Shown here piece by piece: positions 8,184 to 16,429 of a DNA stretch of 64,000 bases. A program made the position numbers and the translations under genes. The stretch spans positions 186,001 to 250,000 of the forward strand of contig BGOU01000007.1 in NCBI GenBank assembly GCA_003569705.1, written 5' to 3'. The notes beneath the pieces were generated by a model. It had not been told where the DNA came from. It searched no databases and saw nothing but the letters and a program-made list of their open reading frames with translations. Each line of letters begins with the position of its first letter. Positions within the stretch are counted from its first letter, which is position 1. This stretch comes from Nitrosarchaeum sp. GTDB taxonomy: Archaea > Thermoproteota > Nitrososphaeria > Nitrososphaerales > Nitrosopumilaceae.

Positions 8184-9542
8184 ATGACATTATACAAAAA
8201 ATCATTATTCATATTCCGTCGAGATTTAAGATTAGAAGACAATACAGGATTGATTTATGCATTAAAAAATTCTGAGGAAGTAATTCCATGTTTTATTATT
8301 GATGACCAAATAACAAATAATTTTAAAAATTCTTCACATAGAATAGAATTTCTGAATCAATCTCTAGTTGATCTAAATAAACAATTAAATAAAAAGAAAA
8401 ACAGTTTAAGAATTTTTAAAGGTGAAACTAAGCCAATTATTCAAAAAATAATGTCAAAATATAAAATCAATGGAGTATTTTTAAATGGAGACTACACAAG
8501 ATTTGCTCAAAATAGAGAGGGTGAAATTGAAGAGTTATGCAATAAAAATAAAATTGGTTTTAACAAATATGCAGATTATTTATTACACATGCCTGATGAA
8601 ATACAAACGCACAAAGAAACGCCATATACAGTTTATTCACATTTTTTTAAAACTGCAAAAACAATTCCAATAAGAAAAATAATAAAAAATAACTTTAACA
8701 ATTATTACAAGGATGAAATTAAAGATTCTATTTCAATAGACATGTTAAAAAAAAGAGTTAAAAAAAATAATAATGGCGGAAGAACCAACGCACTTAAAAT
8801 TTTAAAAAATATCCACATGTTCAAAGATTATCAAAAAACTAGAAATTATCCGTTTTTAGATAAGACAACCAAATTATCAGCCCATAACAGATTTGGCACA
8901 GTGTCTATTCGTGAAGTATATCACACAATAAAAGAAAATCTAGGCGAAGAGCATATTTTGATCGGTGAGATATACTGGAGAGAATTTTTTACGTATATTT
9001 TACATCATTTTCCAAATTCACAATTTAAAACATTTAAGAAAAAATTTCAAAACATACAGTGGAGTCCAAATGTACGAGATTATCATGCGTGGTGTGAAGG
9101 AAAAACAGGGTTTCCCATTATTGATGCAGGAATGAGACAATTAAACAAAACAGGATTCATACACAATAGAATCAGAATGATTGTTGCATCATTTCTTACA
9201 AAAGATCTACACATAGACTGGAAGAAAGGAGAAAGATATTTTGCAGAAAAACTTGTAGATTATGATCCTGCAGTAAATGTAGGTAATTGGCAATGGGCTG
9301 CATCTACTGGATGTGATGCAGTTCCATATTTTAGAATATTTAATCCATGGCTACAACAAGAAAAATTTGATCAGGATTGCAATTACATTAAAAAATGGAT
9401 CCCAGAATTAAAATCAGTTCAACCTAATGAAATACATAATCTTTGGGAAAAACGACCAGATGGTTTAACATATCCAAAACCAATAATTGATCATATTATA
9501 GAATCAGCAAAAGCAAAAGAAATTTTCAAAATGCAAAAATAA
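8184..9542 (+). CDS. phr: deoxyribodipyrimidine photolyase
   Basis: A 452-residue FAD-dependent photolyase that splits cyclobutane pyrimidine dimers with blue light. The N-terminal antenna-type Rossmann domain begins 'LFIFRRDLRLEDNTGL'. The C-terminal FAD domain holds 'WREFFTYILH', 'TGFPIIDAGMRQLNKTGF', 'HNRIRMIVASFLTKDL', 'VNVGNWQWAASTGCDA' and 'FNPWLQQEKFD', all class I photolyase motifs including the Trp chain region. I choose ATG 8184 over TTG 8166 because the conserved N-terminus starts shortly after it. It is in one operon with the DUF1722 gene. The archaeal antenna cofactor cannot be read from sequence. Confidence 0.93.
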   Translation: MTLYKKSLFIFRRDLRLEDNTGLIYALKNSEEVIPCFIIDDQITNNFKNSSHRIEFLNQSLVDLNKQLNKKKNSLRIFKGETKPIIQKIMSKYKINGVFLNGDYTRFAQNREGEIEELCNKNKIGFNKYADYLLHMPDEIQTHKETPYTVYSHFFKTAKTIPIRKIIKNNFNNYYKDEIKDSISIDMLKKRVKKNNNGGRTNALKILKNIHMFKDYQKTRNYPFLDKTTKLSAHNRFGTVSIREVYHTIKENLGEEHILIGEIYWREFFTYILHHFPNSQFKTFKKKFQNIQWSPNVRDYHAWCEGKTGFPIIDAGMRQLNKTGFIHNRIRMIVASFLTKDLHIDWKKGERYFAEKLVDYDPAVNVGNWQWAASTGCDAVPYFRIFNPWLQQEKFDQDCNYIKKWIPELKSVQPNEIHNLWEKRPDGLTYPKPIIDHIIESAKAKEIFKMQK

Positions 9543-9556
9543 TTTAAAAAAATAAA

Positions 9557-10936
9557 TTAAATAGGTTTTCCTTTGTATTGATAATCAATTACTTTATGAA
9601 ACGTATTATGAGATGCAATTATTGCAATTATAACAACAAACATACCAATAAAATTTCTTAGTGTGATTATTTCATTAGGATGAGGGGCTAATATAGAAGT
9701 GTCAAATACAACATAGAAATTGTCAAATGACCAAAATGCAAGAGTTATCCATGACAAAATACCGCTGATGATAAATCCTAGACGAGTTTTGCCCTTTACA
9801 AATATTATTCCAGATATAATTCCAATATACCAAACAATTCCAGCTGCAATCCATCCAGGATGGTAAACATCAGGTCGGTCATCTAACCAATAATAGGTAG
9901 TGCCAATAATCGCCATGGCAATTAATGAAACAAGTAAAAGTTTTTGATTGATTTTAAAACCAGTTTTCTCGTCTCTAGGATTTGTTTCAGGAGGGTTTTC
10001 CCTCATTTCCTTTGTTGCGATATCTATTGCCTCACGGACAGATTTTAATCTGATTGGGATAATTTTAGTAATAGAATTATCAGTTACGATGGTATCATGA
10101 ACAAGACTATCAATTAAGGGTCTTGCCAATGAAGCCTTTACAGGAGTAATAAGATCTACCCAATATGAGGAAAGTCTAGTAGTAAGAAAAGGAATTTGAA
10201 TTACAAAGAGATTTTTGTTTAAATAAGCAGAATAAACACGCATTAGTTCTTCATATGTCATAGTATCAGGTCCTCCAATTTCATAGGTTTTTCCACTTGT
10301 TTCAGGATTATTCATGCAACCTACCAGATATTCTATCACGTTATCAACAGCGATGGGTTGTGCAAGTGATTTGACCCAAGATGGGGTTACCATTATGCGT
10401 AGTCGTTCAACAAGATAACGAAGCATTGCATACGAACCTCCCTGTGCTCCAATTATTAATGACGCACGTAATTGGGTCACAGGAATATTTCCAGATGCTA
10501 AAATTTCACCTACTTCTTTTCTGCTTTGCATGTGTGGAGATAATTCTAAACTATCATTTACCAACCCGCCAAGATAAATTATTCTTTTAACATTGGCTTT
10601 TGTTGCAGCTTTGAGAAAATTTTGAGCTTGAATTCTTTCTCTAGAGGCAAATTCTTTCCATTGTTCTTTACTTCCTTCCATAGAATGAAGAAGATAATAT
10701 GCAATATCAATTCCAGACATGATTTTTTCCAATTGATCAACATCAAAAACATCAGCTTGAACATACTTCACATTATTTGAATCTTGAAGTTTTTTTCTAC
10801 TCATTCCTTTTATGGTATATCCAAATGAAGACAGAGATGAGATCAGTCTAGAACCAATAAAACCAGTTGCACCAGTTACTAAAATAGAATAAGGTTTTGA
10901 TTCAGAAAATGAGTTATCTAATATTTTTTGATTCAT
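9557..10936 (-). CDS. NmrA/NDUFA9-like SDR with C-terminal membrane domain
   Basis: A 459-residue protein. Residues about 15-320 form an atypical short-chain dehydrogenase with the dinucleotide loop 'VTGATGFIGSRL' and a 'PVTQLRASLIIG' segment typical of the NmrA/complex-I NDUFA9 branch. Residues about 330-459 hold four predicted membrane helices of a DUF2867-unrelated type that I do not recognise. Similar reductase genes occur in bacterial light-inducible (LitR/CarH) gene sets. Its ATG lies nine bases after the stop of a possible 28-residue upstream frame (10946-11032), whose own start is 48 bases from a TTAGCACTAG box. Substrate unknown. Confidence 0.75.
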   Translation of the reverse strand: MNQKILDNSFSESKPYSILVTGATGFIGSRLISSLSSFGYTIKGMSRKKLQDSNNVKYVQADVFDVDQLEKIMSGIDIAYYLLHSMEGSKEQWKEFASRERIQAQNFLKAATKANVKRIIYLGGLVNDSLELSPHMQSRKEVGEILASGNIPVTQLRASLIIGAQGGSYAMLRYLVERLRIMVTPSWVKSLAQPIAVDNVIEYLVGCMNNPETSGKTYEIGGPDTMTYEELMRVYSAYLNKNLFVIQIPFLTTRLSSYWVDLITPVKASLARPLIDSLVHDTIVTDNSITKIIPIRLKSVREAIDIATKEMRENPPETNPRDEKTGFKINQKLLLVSLIAMAIIGTTYYWLDDRPDVYHPGWIAAGIVWYIGIISGIIFVKGKTRLGFIISGILSWITLAFWSFDNFYVVFDTSILAPHPNEIITLRNFIGMFVVIIAIIASHNTFHKVIDYQYKGKPI

Positions 10937-10945
10937 AAGAACATG

Positions 10946-11032
10946 TTATCCAATTATCTTGTCAGTAAATAGACTAGAGATTAGTGTAATATCTAGTTTC
11001 TTTGTGGAATTCCTGCATTCTATGACAACCAT
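10946..11032 (-). CDS. possible 28-residue leader peptide upstream of the NmrA-type gene
   Basis: A short frame (MVVIECRNSTKKLDITL...) begins with ATG at 11032 and ends nine bases before the SDR start, in the same frame. The only support is position: its ATG lies 48 bases from an exact TTAGCACTAG box, the same spacing as the other genes of this block, so a leaderless transcript would start near it. It may simply be the 5' leader of the SDR gene. Confidence 0.35.
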   Translation of the reverse strand: MVVIECRNSTKKLDITLISSLFTDKIIG

Positions 11033-11061
11033 ATAATTTATTTGCAACTAAATTATTTAAA

Positions 11062-11090
11062 CTAGTGTTAAAACATAATACTAGTGCTAA
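11062..11090 (-). promoter_or_regulatory. paired TTAGCACTAG boxes for the NmrA-type gene
   Basis: On the minus strand, exact TTAGCACTAG (11090-11081) is followed 19 bases on by TTAACACTAG (11071-11062). A+T-rich TATA-like sequence (TTAAATAATT) follows directly, then the ATG at 11032. Confidence 0.65.
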
Positions 11091-11153
11091 AAATTCATAA
11101 AATAAACTCCTATAGGCTATAAAAAACATCCAAATTATCAAAATATAAAAAAA

Positions 11154-11182
11154 TTAGCACTATGGATGAAGGTTAGCATTAA
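11154..11182 (+). promoter_or_regulatory. paired TTAGCACTAG-type boxes for the B12-binding regulator gene
   Basis: TTAGCACTAT (11154-11163) and TTAGCATTAA (11173-11182) are spaced 19 bases apart. The second touches a TATA-like TTAAATAG at 11183-11190, and the ATG follows 23 bases later. The distal copy is 49 bases from the start. If the downstream protein binds this box it would regulate itself. Confidence 0.65.
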
Positions 11183-11212
11183 TTAAATAGGTTACTAAAA
11201 GAATGATCAAAC

Positions 11213-12055
11213 ATGGTTTACCTCAGAGCAAAAAAAGTAAAATCTGATAATTACCTATATTTAGTAAAGAGTGTGTGGGATTCTAAAAAAAATACGTCAA
11301 AGCAAGAGATTGTAAAATATTTAGGCAAAGCATCAGAAGTGGTTAAAGACGACATACCAATAGATTATAGAGATGATCCAAAAATTTTATCCGTATTAGC
11401 ATTACATAATCCAGATGATATAGAAAAAAGAGAGGAATCAACAAAAAAATCAAAACAAATGTTATACAAAAAATTAACTGATGGAGATATTAAATCATCT
11501 GTAAAAATTTATGAAGAATACATTAAAATTTTTAGTTCCGCAGATTTTTTTGATAAAATTTTAAGACCAGTCATGTATAAAATAGGAGATGATTGGGCTA
11601 ACAACAGAATAAGTATTGCGACAGAACATGTTGCAAGCAACGTTGCTCAAACACTTGTTAAAATTATAATGGATCAAGTTACAGGAATGGTTAACAAAAA
11701 GAAAATTCTTGTTTGTGTTCCGGTTGGGGAAGAACATCATTTAGGTTGTGATGTTTTGGAGACATATCTTTCAATAAAGGGATTTAAAGTGTACAATATG
11801 GGCACATCGATACCAACAGAATCAATACTTAGTTTTATTGAAAGTAACAAGCCAGATGTAATACTAGTTTCAATCACATTAGAAGACAACATACCCGCAG
11901 GACAAAGATTAGTAAAAAAGATCAAGGAACAATACAACATTCCAATATTGATTGGAGGATTTGCGTTACAATCAAAAAAAATACCAAAATTTGAGGCAAC
12001 GGTAATTTCAGACATACCACTTGATGAAATTCCAAAAATTCTCAGAACAGCATAA
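11213..12055 (+). CDS. CarH-like cobalamin-binding regulator with unusual N-terminal domain
   Basis: A 280-residue protein. Residues about 85-160 form the four-helix cap with 'IGDDWANNRISIATEHVASN', which contains W-x9-EH, the signature of the light-sensing CarH/LitR proteins. Residues about 165-280 are a B12-binding Rossmann domain with 'GEEHHLG' (E-x-H-x-x-G, His as lower cobalt ligand), an S-x-T/L loop and 'LIGGFA'. CarH proteins bind adenosylcobalamin in the dark and fall apart in light. Instead of a MerR helix-turn-helix, the first ~45 residues (MVYLRAKKVKSDNYLYL... VKYLGKASEV) resemble the small N-terminal domain of some IS-type transposases and archaeal proteins. The neighbouring photolyase supports a light role. 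Methyltransferase corrinoid proteins are the main alternative, but no methyltransferase is nearby. Confidence 0.8.
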   Translation: MVYLRAKKVKSDNYLYLVKSVWDSKKNTSKQEIVKYLGKASEVVKDDIPIDYRDDPKILSVLALHNPDDIEKREESTKKSKQMLYKKLTDGDIKSSVKIYEEYIKIFSSADFFDKILRPVMYKIGDDWANNRISIATEHVASNVAQTLVKIIMDQVTGMVNKKKILVCVPVGEEHHLGCDVLETYLSIKGFKVYNMGTSIPTESILSFIESNKPDVILVSITLEDNIPAGQRLVKKIKEQYNIPILIGGFALQSKKIPKFEATVISDIPLDEIPKILRTA

Positions 12056-12198
12056 TTTTAAATTCTTTTTGATTTACCAATCTCTAATTCGACAAAACAT
12101 TCAGAACATATTGATAAAAATTGTAATAATCATAATAAGAATTGAAACAATTGCATTTTATCTTTTGTAATAATTATAATATGAAAAATAGATGACGT

Positions 12199-12546
12199 TC
12201 AACTAGTAGAATCTAGATTTTCTTCAAGATATATTTCAAGAGTATCGAATTTGTCTTGATGATCTGCTACAAAATGAAGGATATACTGAGAATCAATTTC
12301 CACCCATTCGGATATTCCTCTATACATAAGATAATCTTCTACTACAATATCATTTGGTCCAGTCAATCTTACCAAAACTTTTTTTTCATTACCCAGTTTG
12401 AAAGGTAATTTTAATAATTTTTCTTTCCATTCTCCTTGAATGTTTATTTTATATTCATTTTCTTCAAACTCTACTTTACCAAAAAAGTAACTCTCGTTAA
12501 TGTCTAGTTTTTTGATTTTAATTTTCAAAGGAGTTAGATATTTCAT
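12199..12546 (-). CDS. hypothetical protein, box-linked
   Basis: A 115-residue soluble, beta-rich acidic protein without recognised motifs. It is a single-gene unit, convergent with the B12-binding gene and divergent from the membrane protein at 12655. An exact TTAGCACTAG box ends 48 bases before its ATG, with a TATA-like CTTATAAG between, which makes it a likely member of the block's shared regulon. Function unknown. Confidence 0.6.
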   Translation of the reverse strand: MKYLTPLKIKIKKLDINESYFFGKVEFEENEYKINIQGEWKEKLLKLPFKLGNEKKVLVRLTGPNDIVVEDYLMYRGISEWVEIDSQYILHFVADHQDKFDTLEIYLEENLDSTS

Positions 12547-12594
12547 ACTTGCATTTTCATTTCATGTCTTATAAGAATAGGTTATACTATAGAA

Positions 12595-12604
12595 CTAGTG
12601 CTAA
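12595..12604 (-). promoter_or_regulatory. TTAGCACTAG box between divergent genes
   Basis: An exact copy on the minus strand, 48 bases before the gene starting at 12546. It is also 50 bases before the divergent gene starting at 12655, where it is read as CTAGTGCTAA, so one near-palindromic site may serve both promoters. Confidence 0.65.
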
Positions 12605-12654
12605 TTTAATTACATGGTGTTCTTTTTTAATAAGAACAAATTTAAAAGAAATTC

Positions 12655-13338
12655 ATGCATATCATTAATTTGATTTTAATTACATCGATGTTGATAATTA
12701 TTCCTCTAGATGCAAACGCTCACAAATTGATTAGTCATGATGAGAGTCATACGGAGTTAAAAAATGCCTTAGACATACCGAATCATAAAATATCTTGGGC
12801 GATTTATGAAGACCTCAAACATAATCAAGTAAAATATTACAAATTTACAGCAAAACACGGAGATTTATTTTACTCTAGTATCGTAATTCCAAAAATTTCA
12901 GCATTGTCTGATTACGCACCAACTCTCGTAATAATTGGGAACGGAATAGATAGATCAGACACAGTTCCATTTGAGGTGTCACCTGAATTAGGAACGTGGG
13001 TTTTTTCGTATCAAGGTCAATTCCCTTCTAAAGAGTTCTATGAACCATTTGGGCAGGTGACATATTGGGAAAGACAAGAAGTGAAAATAACAATACCAAA
13101 AGATGGAACATACTATATTGCAGTATATGATCAACAATCAAACGGAAAGTACAGTTTGGCTGTTGGTACTGTGGAGGATTTTACATTTGTAGATTTTTTT
13201 ACATTATTACCAAAATCTTGGTTTGATACAAAGATCTTTTTAGAAGATTATCTCAGTATAACTATTGGATTAATTTTTCTAATTGGGATTCCAGCAGGAA
13301 TTGTTTATCTCATAATAAGGAAAAAAATAAAACATTAA
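12655..13338 (+). CDS. membrane-anchored exported protein of unknown function
   Basis: A 227-residue protein with an N-terminal signal peptide (to about residue 22), an external beta-rich domain with a 'DGTYYIAVYDQQSNGKYSLAVG' ending of the kind seen in pre-peptidase-C-like or emp24-like beta-sandwiches, one C-terminal membrane helix (about 198-220) and a short basic tail. The active part therefore faces outside. It shares the intergenic TTAGCACTAG box (50 bases upstream) with the divergent 12546 gene. No enzyme motif is visible. Confidence 0.65.
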   Translation: MHIINLILITSMLIIIPLDANAHKLISHDESHTELKNALDIPNHKISWAIYEDLKHNQVKYYKFTAKHGDLFYSSIVIPKISALSDYAPTLVIIGNGIDRSDTVPFEVSPELGTWVFSYQGQFPSKEFYEPFGQVTYWERQEVKITIPKDGTYYIAVYDQQSNGKYSLAVGTVEDFTFVDFFTLLPKSWFDTKIFLEDYLSITIGLIFLIGIPAGIVYLIIRKKIKH

Positions 13339-13419
13339 CAAATATTTACAATATTTAACAGTTAATCGCTTAAAATACATAATCAAATTATCATGTGATT
13401 GTATTGGTAGCATGGTATT

Positions 13420-14754
13420 TTACGCATTCAGATAAGAGATAATTTTAGGATAACAAAGAAGAGAGCTGTGAGCAGCAGAATCGGTTCCAATCCCATAACT
13501 TATTGTAGAATCTCCAACAAAAAATAGCCCCTTTATTCCAGGTATTTCATGAGGCATTTTTGATTTCCAAACCATTCCAGGTTCTTTAACTACAGATTCC
13601 ACTAATTTCCATGCCATAGGCCTTTCCCAAAGTAGTGATGAAGTAAATTTAGGATAAATTGATGAGATTTCTTTTTTCATATCATCAACAATTGTTTTGA
13701 TTTTTTTTGGATCATCTGCCACTGAGGGATGTACCGGAGTACCAGTGATCATCAGATGTTCTCCAGGAGGAGATACAGATGGAGTAATATTAGAAATAAA
13801 AAAAATTCCCTTTGTAGTGTAATTATCACCAACAGGAAAAACTATCTGCTTTGAATCTAATTTGGAATTTAATGCAAAATGAACTTCCACCACTGCGGTC
13901 TTTTTGTCTAATCGGTTTATTTTTTCAACAAATTTATCATCAATTATATTTTTTTCAAATAATTCATTGAGCGCCACATATGCGGGATAAGATACAACTA
14001 CACAATCAGATTGAATAAAATCATTATCAGAAGTAATAATTCCAGTAACTATAGAATTTTCAATAATAATTTTCTTTACAGATTTGTTTAAATAAATTTC
14101 ACCATTTTTTTCTAAGATGTAATCAGATAAGATTTTGGATATTGAATCATATCCTCCGTCTGCAGGATATGCAAATTCACTTGTTCCTCCTTTGAAAGGA
14201 TTTGCACGGATTATAGTTCTTGCAAACTCACCCAGTGATATATGCGCAGCAGAATCAGCAAATGCAAGCATGCACACTGCTTCAAAAAATGCATTTGTAT
14301 TAGAATCTAGTTTTTTTGTAATTTCAGTTAAAGATAAATCATCCCAAGATTCTGTTTTTTTAATAGATGTAAAAGCCATGGGAAGAAGGATATTCAATAA
14401 ACTGATTCTACTTTTAAGAGGAATTAGTGAAAGTTGTAATAAATCACTTATGCCTTTAGGATATTTATGAAATCCAGTATTAGAAAAAAATGCAATTTTA
14501 TCCACCGTTGTGAGTTTTAGCCTATTCTGAATGCCAATTTTTTTAAAGACACTGAAAATTGCAGATTTTTTGTAAAACGGCATTATGTGAAAGCCATTAT
14601 CTAGTATATGACCACGAAATTTCATGGATGTGGTTCTTCCTCCCAGTTTTGAATGCTTTTCAATTATTTTTACTGGATGATTATTTCTGACAAGTAAGGA
14701 AGCAAGAGTCAAACCTCCAACACCAGCACCTATTATACAAATAGATTTCACCAT
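13420..14754 (-). CDS. FAD-dependent oxidoreductase (phytoene desaturase/protoporphyrinogen oxidase superfamily)
   Basis: A 444-residue flavoprotein. The N-terminal dinucleotide motif 'CIIGAGVGGLTLASLL', the acidic residue after strand 2 (IIEKHSKLGGR) and the C-terminal 'GLFFVGDSTISYGIGTDSAAHSS' FAD-binding segment are clear. The superfamily includes carotenoid desaturases, protoporphyrinogen oxidase and amine oxidases; I cannot choose among them. Genes of this superfamily are regular members of bacterial light and singlet-oxygen regulons. Two TTAGCACTAG-type boxes 19 bases apart lie upstream and overlap the 3' end of the next gene, so it has its own promoter inside the gene run. A link to haem is possible but there is no direct sign of it. 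Confidence 0.75.
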   Translation of the reverse strand: MVKSICIIGAGVGGLTLASLLVRNNHPVKIIEKHSKLGGRTTSMKFRGHILDNGFHIMPFYKKSAIFSVFKKIGIQNRLKLTTVDKIAFFSNTGFHKYPKGISDLLQLSLIPLKSRISLLNILLPMAFTSIKKTESWDDLSLTEITKKLDSNTNAFFEAVCMLAFADSAAHISLGEFARTIIRANPFKGGTSEFAYPADGGYDSISKILSDYILEKNGEIYLNKSVKKIIIENSIVTGIITSDNDFIQSDCVVVSYPAYVALNELFEKNIIDDKFVEKINRLDKKTAVVEVHFALNSKLDSKQIVFPVGDNYTTKGIFFISNITPSVSPPGEHLMITGTPVHPSVADDPKKIKTIVDDMKKEISSIYPKFTSSLLWERPMAWKLVESVVKEPGMVWKSKMPHEIPGIKGLFFVGDSTISYGIGTDSAAHSSLLCYPKIISYLNA

Positions 14755-14782
14755 AATTCATATTGTTTCTAAATTATTTATA

Positions 14783-14811
14783 CAGGTGCCAAATTACAAA
14801 TATAGTGCTAA
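14783..14811 (-). promoter_or_regulatory. paired TTAGCACTAG-type boxes for the FAD oxidoreductase gene
   Basis: On the minus strand, TTAGCACTAT (14811-14802) and TTGGCACCTG (14792-14783) are 19 bases apart, followed by TATA-like TATAAATAA and the ATG at 14754. The distal copy is 47 bases from the start and overlaps the stop codon of the upstream gene. Confidence 0.65.
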
Positions 14812-15266
14812 CTGATGAGACTAGAACCATTGGAAGAAATTTTATTTTCAGCTGAACATATGAATTCATCCATAACAATCATCATTTGATTGACAACATA
14901 CCCTTTCAAAAAATTAAACACTTGTAAGATTCCAAAGAATTTAATATTTAAATCTATAATAATTTCAGTACCATTTTGAGTAGAGTTATAGAATTCAATG
15001 AATGATGTGTCCTTTAACGGTCCAGTTAAAATGTAAACTTTATGAATATTTGTAGGAATTATTACATGCCTAGTTTTTACCTGAATAACAAATCCAAGAA
15101 AAGAAATTTTTTCAAGAACAATCTTTTCATTGGGTTCATCTTTAATTATTTTTAATGATTTGAAATATTTCGGTAAGATTAGATGAAAATTAGCAATATT
15201 CGTGCTAATATGAAAAAGTTGTTGCTGTGGCAATGTACTAGTTTTACAAAATATTAAATTTTTCAA
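14808..15266 (-). CDS. SRPBCC-like protein
   Basis: A 152-residue protein with the strand order of a START/Bet v1 (SRPBCC) ligand-binding fold: an N-terminal segment with 'IANFHLILPKYFKSLKII', mid strands with 'YILTGPLKDTSFIEFYNSTQNGTEIIIDL', and a long C-terminal helix. Such proteins bind hydrophobic ligands in the cytoplasm. It overlaps the 15263-15634 gene by ATGA and is probably translated from the transcript starting at the 15680 box. Family call by pattern only. Confidence 0.55.
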   Translation of the reverse strand: MKNLIFCKTSTLPQQQLFHISTNIANFHLILPKYFKSLKIIKDEPNEKIVLEKISFLGFVIQVKTRHVIIPTNIHKVYILTGPLKDTSFIEFYNSTQNGTEIIIDLNIKFFGILQVFNFLKGYVVNQMMIVMDEFICSAENKISSNGSSLIS

Positions 15267-15634
15267 CGAGATATCACACCATCAATGTAATCAAAAATAT
15301 TAGATTTAGTTATTTTAAGATCAGGATAGATAACTAAAAGATATTTTGTCAATAGTGCCAATGATGATTTTACTCCATCAGTTTTATCAGGATCAGTTAA
15401 GGGGTATAAACGAATGGTAGTTTTTAATTTCGTTGTAGAAATTTCAATTAAAAATTCACGGTGCATATTGTCAATGACTATTGTAGGAAGAAGGGCACTA
15501 AGACAGTTATTCTGAACAAAGATGGTAGATATTTTTATCAAAATAGGATTTTTTTGAAATATACCTGTAAAATTTTTAGATAGATCCAACAAATCAATTT
15601 TTCTACTAAATACTACATGAGGCAATATGTTCAT
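15263..15634 (-). CDS. hypothetical protein, first gene of box-linked pair
   Basis: A 123-residue protein with no motif that I recognise; the pattern is mixed alpha/beta (LLDLSKNFTGIF, FLIEISTTKLKTTIRLYPL). It starts the ATGA-coupled pair with the SRPBCC-like gene. Its ATG is preceded by TATA-like TTATATAA and, 45 bases upstream, an exact TTAGCACTAG box. It may be a divergent SRPBCC-related protein, but this is a guess. Confidence 0.6.
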   Translation of the reverse strand: MNILPHVVFSRKIDLLDLSKNFTGIFQKNPILIKISTIFVQNNCLSALLPTIVIDNMHREFLIEISTTKLKTTIRLYPLTDPDKTDGVKSSLALLTKYLLVIYPDLKITKSNIFDYIDGVISR

Positions 15635-15679
15635 AATTATATAATAAATGTCACATATATGAAAAATGAAGGAAGATGC

Positions 15680-15689
15680 CTAGTGCTAA
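15680..15689 (-). promoter_or_regulatory. TTAGCACTAG box for the 15634 gene
   Basis: Exact copy on the minus strand, 45 bases upstream of the start at 15634. It is arranged divergently from the next copy at 15723, giving two back-to-back promoters. Confidence 0.7.
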
Positions 15690-15722
15690 ATTTTTAATAT
15701 TTCCTACAGTAGTATTATTGAA

Positions 15723-15732
15723 TTAGCACTAG
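15723..15732 (+). promoter_or_regulatory. TTAGCACTAG box for the 15780 small gene
   Basis: Exact copy 47 bases before the ATG at 15780, with TATA-like TTTTAAAG at 15741-15748 in between. Confidence 0.65.
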
Positions 15733-15779
15733 ATATTGAATTTTAAAGCCCTGAAATATCACAAAGGGATACAAGATTC

Positions 15780-15944
15780 ATGGGCTCAGAATTTTATGAA
15801 ACATATGGTTTTGAATTAGAATATGCTGAATCAAATAAGGGGTATTTTGAATTAATACAAAAAATTTCTCAAAAGATATCAAAGAATAAAAAATTTGCCA
15901 ATATGGATTTAAGTACGATCCAAGAAGAGTATCAGTTCGAATAA
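15780..15944 (+). CDS. 54-residue box-linked small protein
   Basis: A short acidic/basic helical protein (MGSEFYETYGFELEYAESNK...) without Cys or membrane segment. It is supported by an exact TTAGCACTAG box and a TATA-like element at the spacing seen for the other genes of this block, and by an ordinary ATG start. No family recognised. Confidence 0.55.
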   Translation: MGSEFYETYGFELEYAESNKGYFELIQKISQKISKNKKFANMDLSTIQEEYQFE

Positions 15945-16253
15945 ATCATAACAATACAAACCAAAGATAGTTTCAGATTTTCGAATCTTAATTTTGTTGA
16001 CATAAATTACTATTTTCCCTACAAATTTGATTATATGAGAATCAGATTTTCTTATGATTTTGATACATCATCTAAGATAACGGTTGGAGAAAAAATTAGT
16101 AGAATGACATTTTAGAATCCTGAAAATCAAAAAAACAACATATTGAAATTAAAATTAAAATTGAAATAGATGTCAAAGATACATCACAAGATAAGATCAC
16201 AAAATAGCATCTAAAATATTATAGAAATAACAAAAAGCAATAAATTTCTCAAG
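15945..16253. other. gene-poor stretch
   Basis: Very A+T-rich. The only notable frame is a 26-residue one at 16035-16115 (MRIRFSYDFDTSSKITVGEK...), for which there is no box or other support. I see no RNA gene or repeat here. Confidence 0.5.
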
Positions 16254-16263
16254 TTAGCACTAG
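16254..16263 (+). promoter_or_regulatory. TTAGCACTAG box for the small membrane protein gene
   Basis: Exact copy, 46 bases before the ATG at 16310. A clear TATA box (CTTATATAC, 16281-16290) lies about 20 bases before the ATG, so the box sits just upstream of the BRE/TATA region, where archaeal activators usually bind. Confidence 0.7.
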
Positions 16264-16309
16264 TTTTAATCTTTTCAAGATCTTATATACAATAAAACAA
16301 AATAAAATC

Positions 16310-16429
16310 ATGAATCAAGAAAGACAATACAAAGAACCAATGAGTGGTAAAAAATTATTTGCCATCGTCGGAGCCGTAATGGTTGGTGCAGTGATTACAG
16401 GATTGGTTTTATTTACAAATTTTCTTTAG
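16310..16429 (+). CDS. 39-residue single-membrane-helix protein
   Basis: A short polar N-terminus (MNQERQYKEPMSGKK) is followed by one membrane helix (LFAIVGAVMVGAVITGLVLF). It resembles small stress-linked membrane peptides in overall shape only. The ATG is preceded by a good TATA box and an exact TTAGCACTAG box, which argue strongly that it is expressed, probably from a leaderless mRNA. Confidence 0.65.
   Translation: MNQERQYKEPMSGKKLFAIVGAVMVGAVITGLVLFTNFL

Noticed and set aside
16035-16115. 26-codon frame in the gap before the 16254 box
   Set aside because: No box, TATA or motif supports translation.
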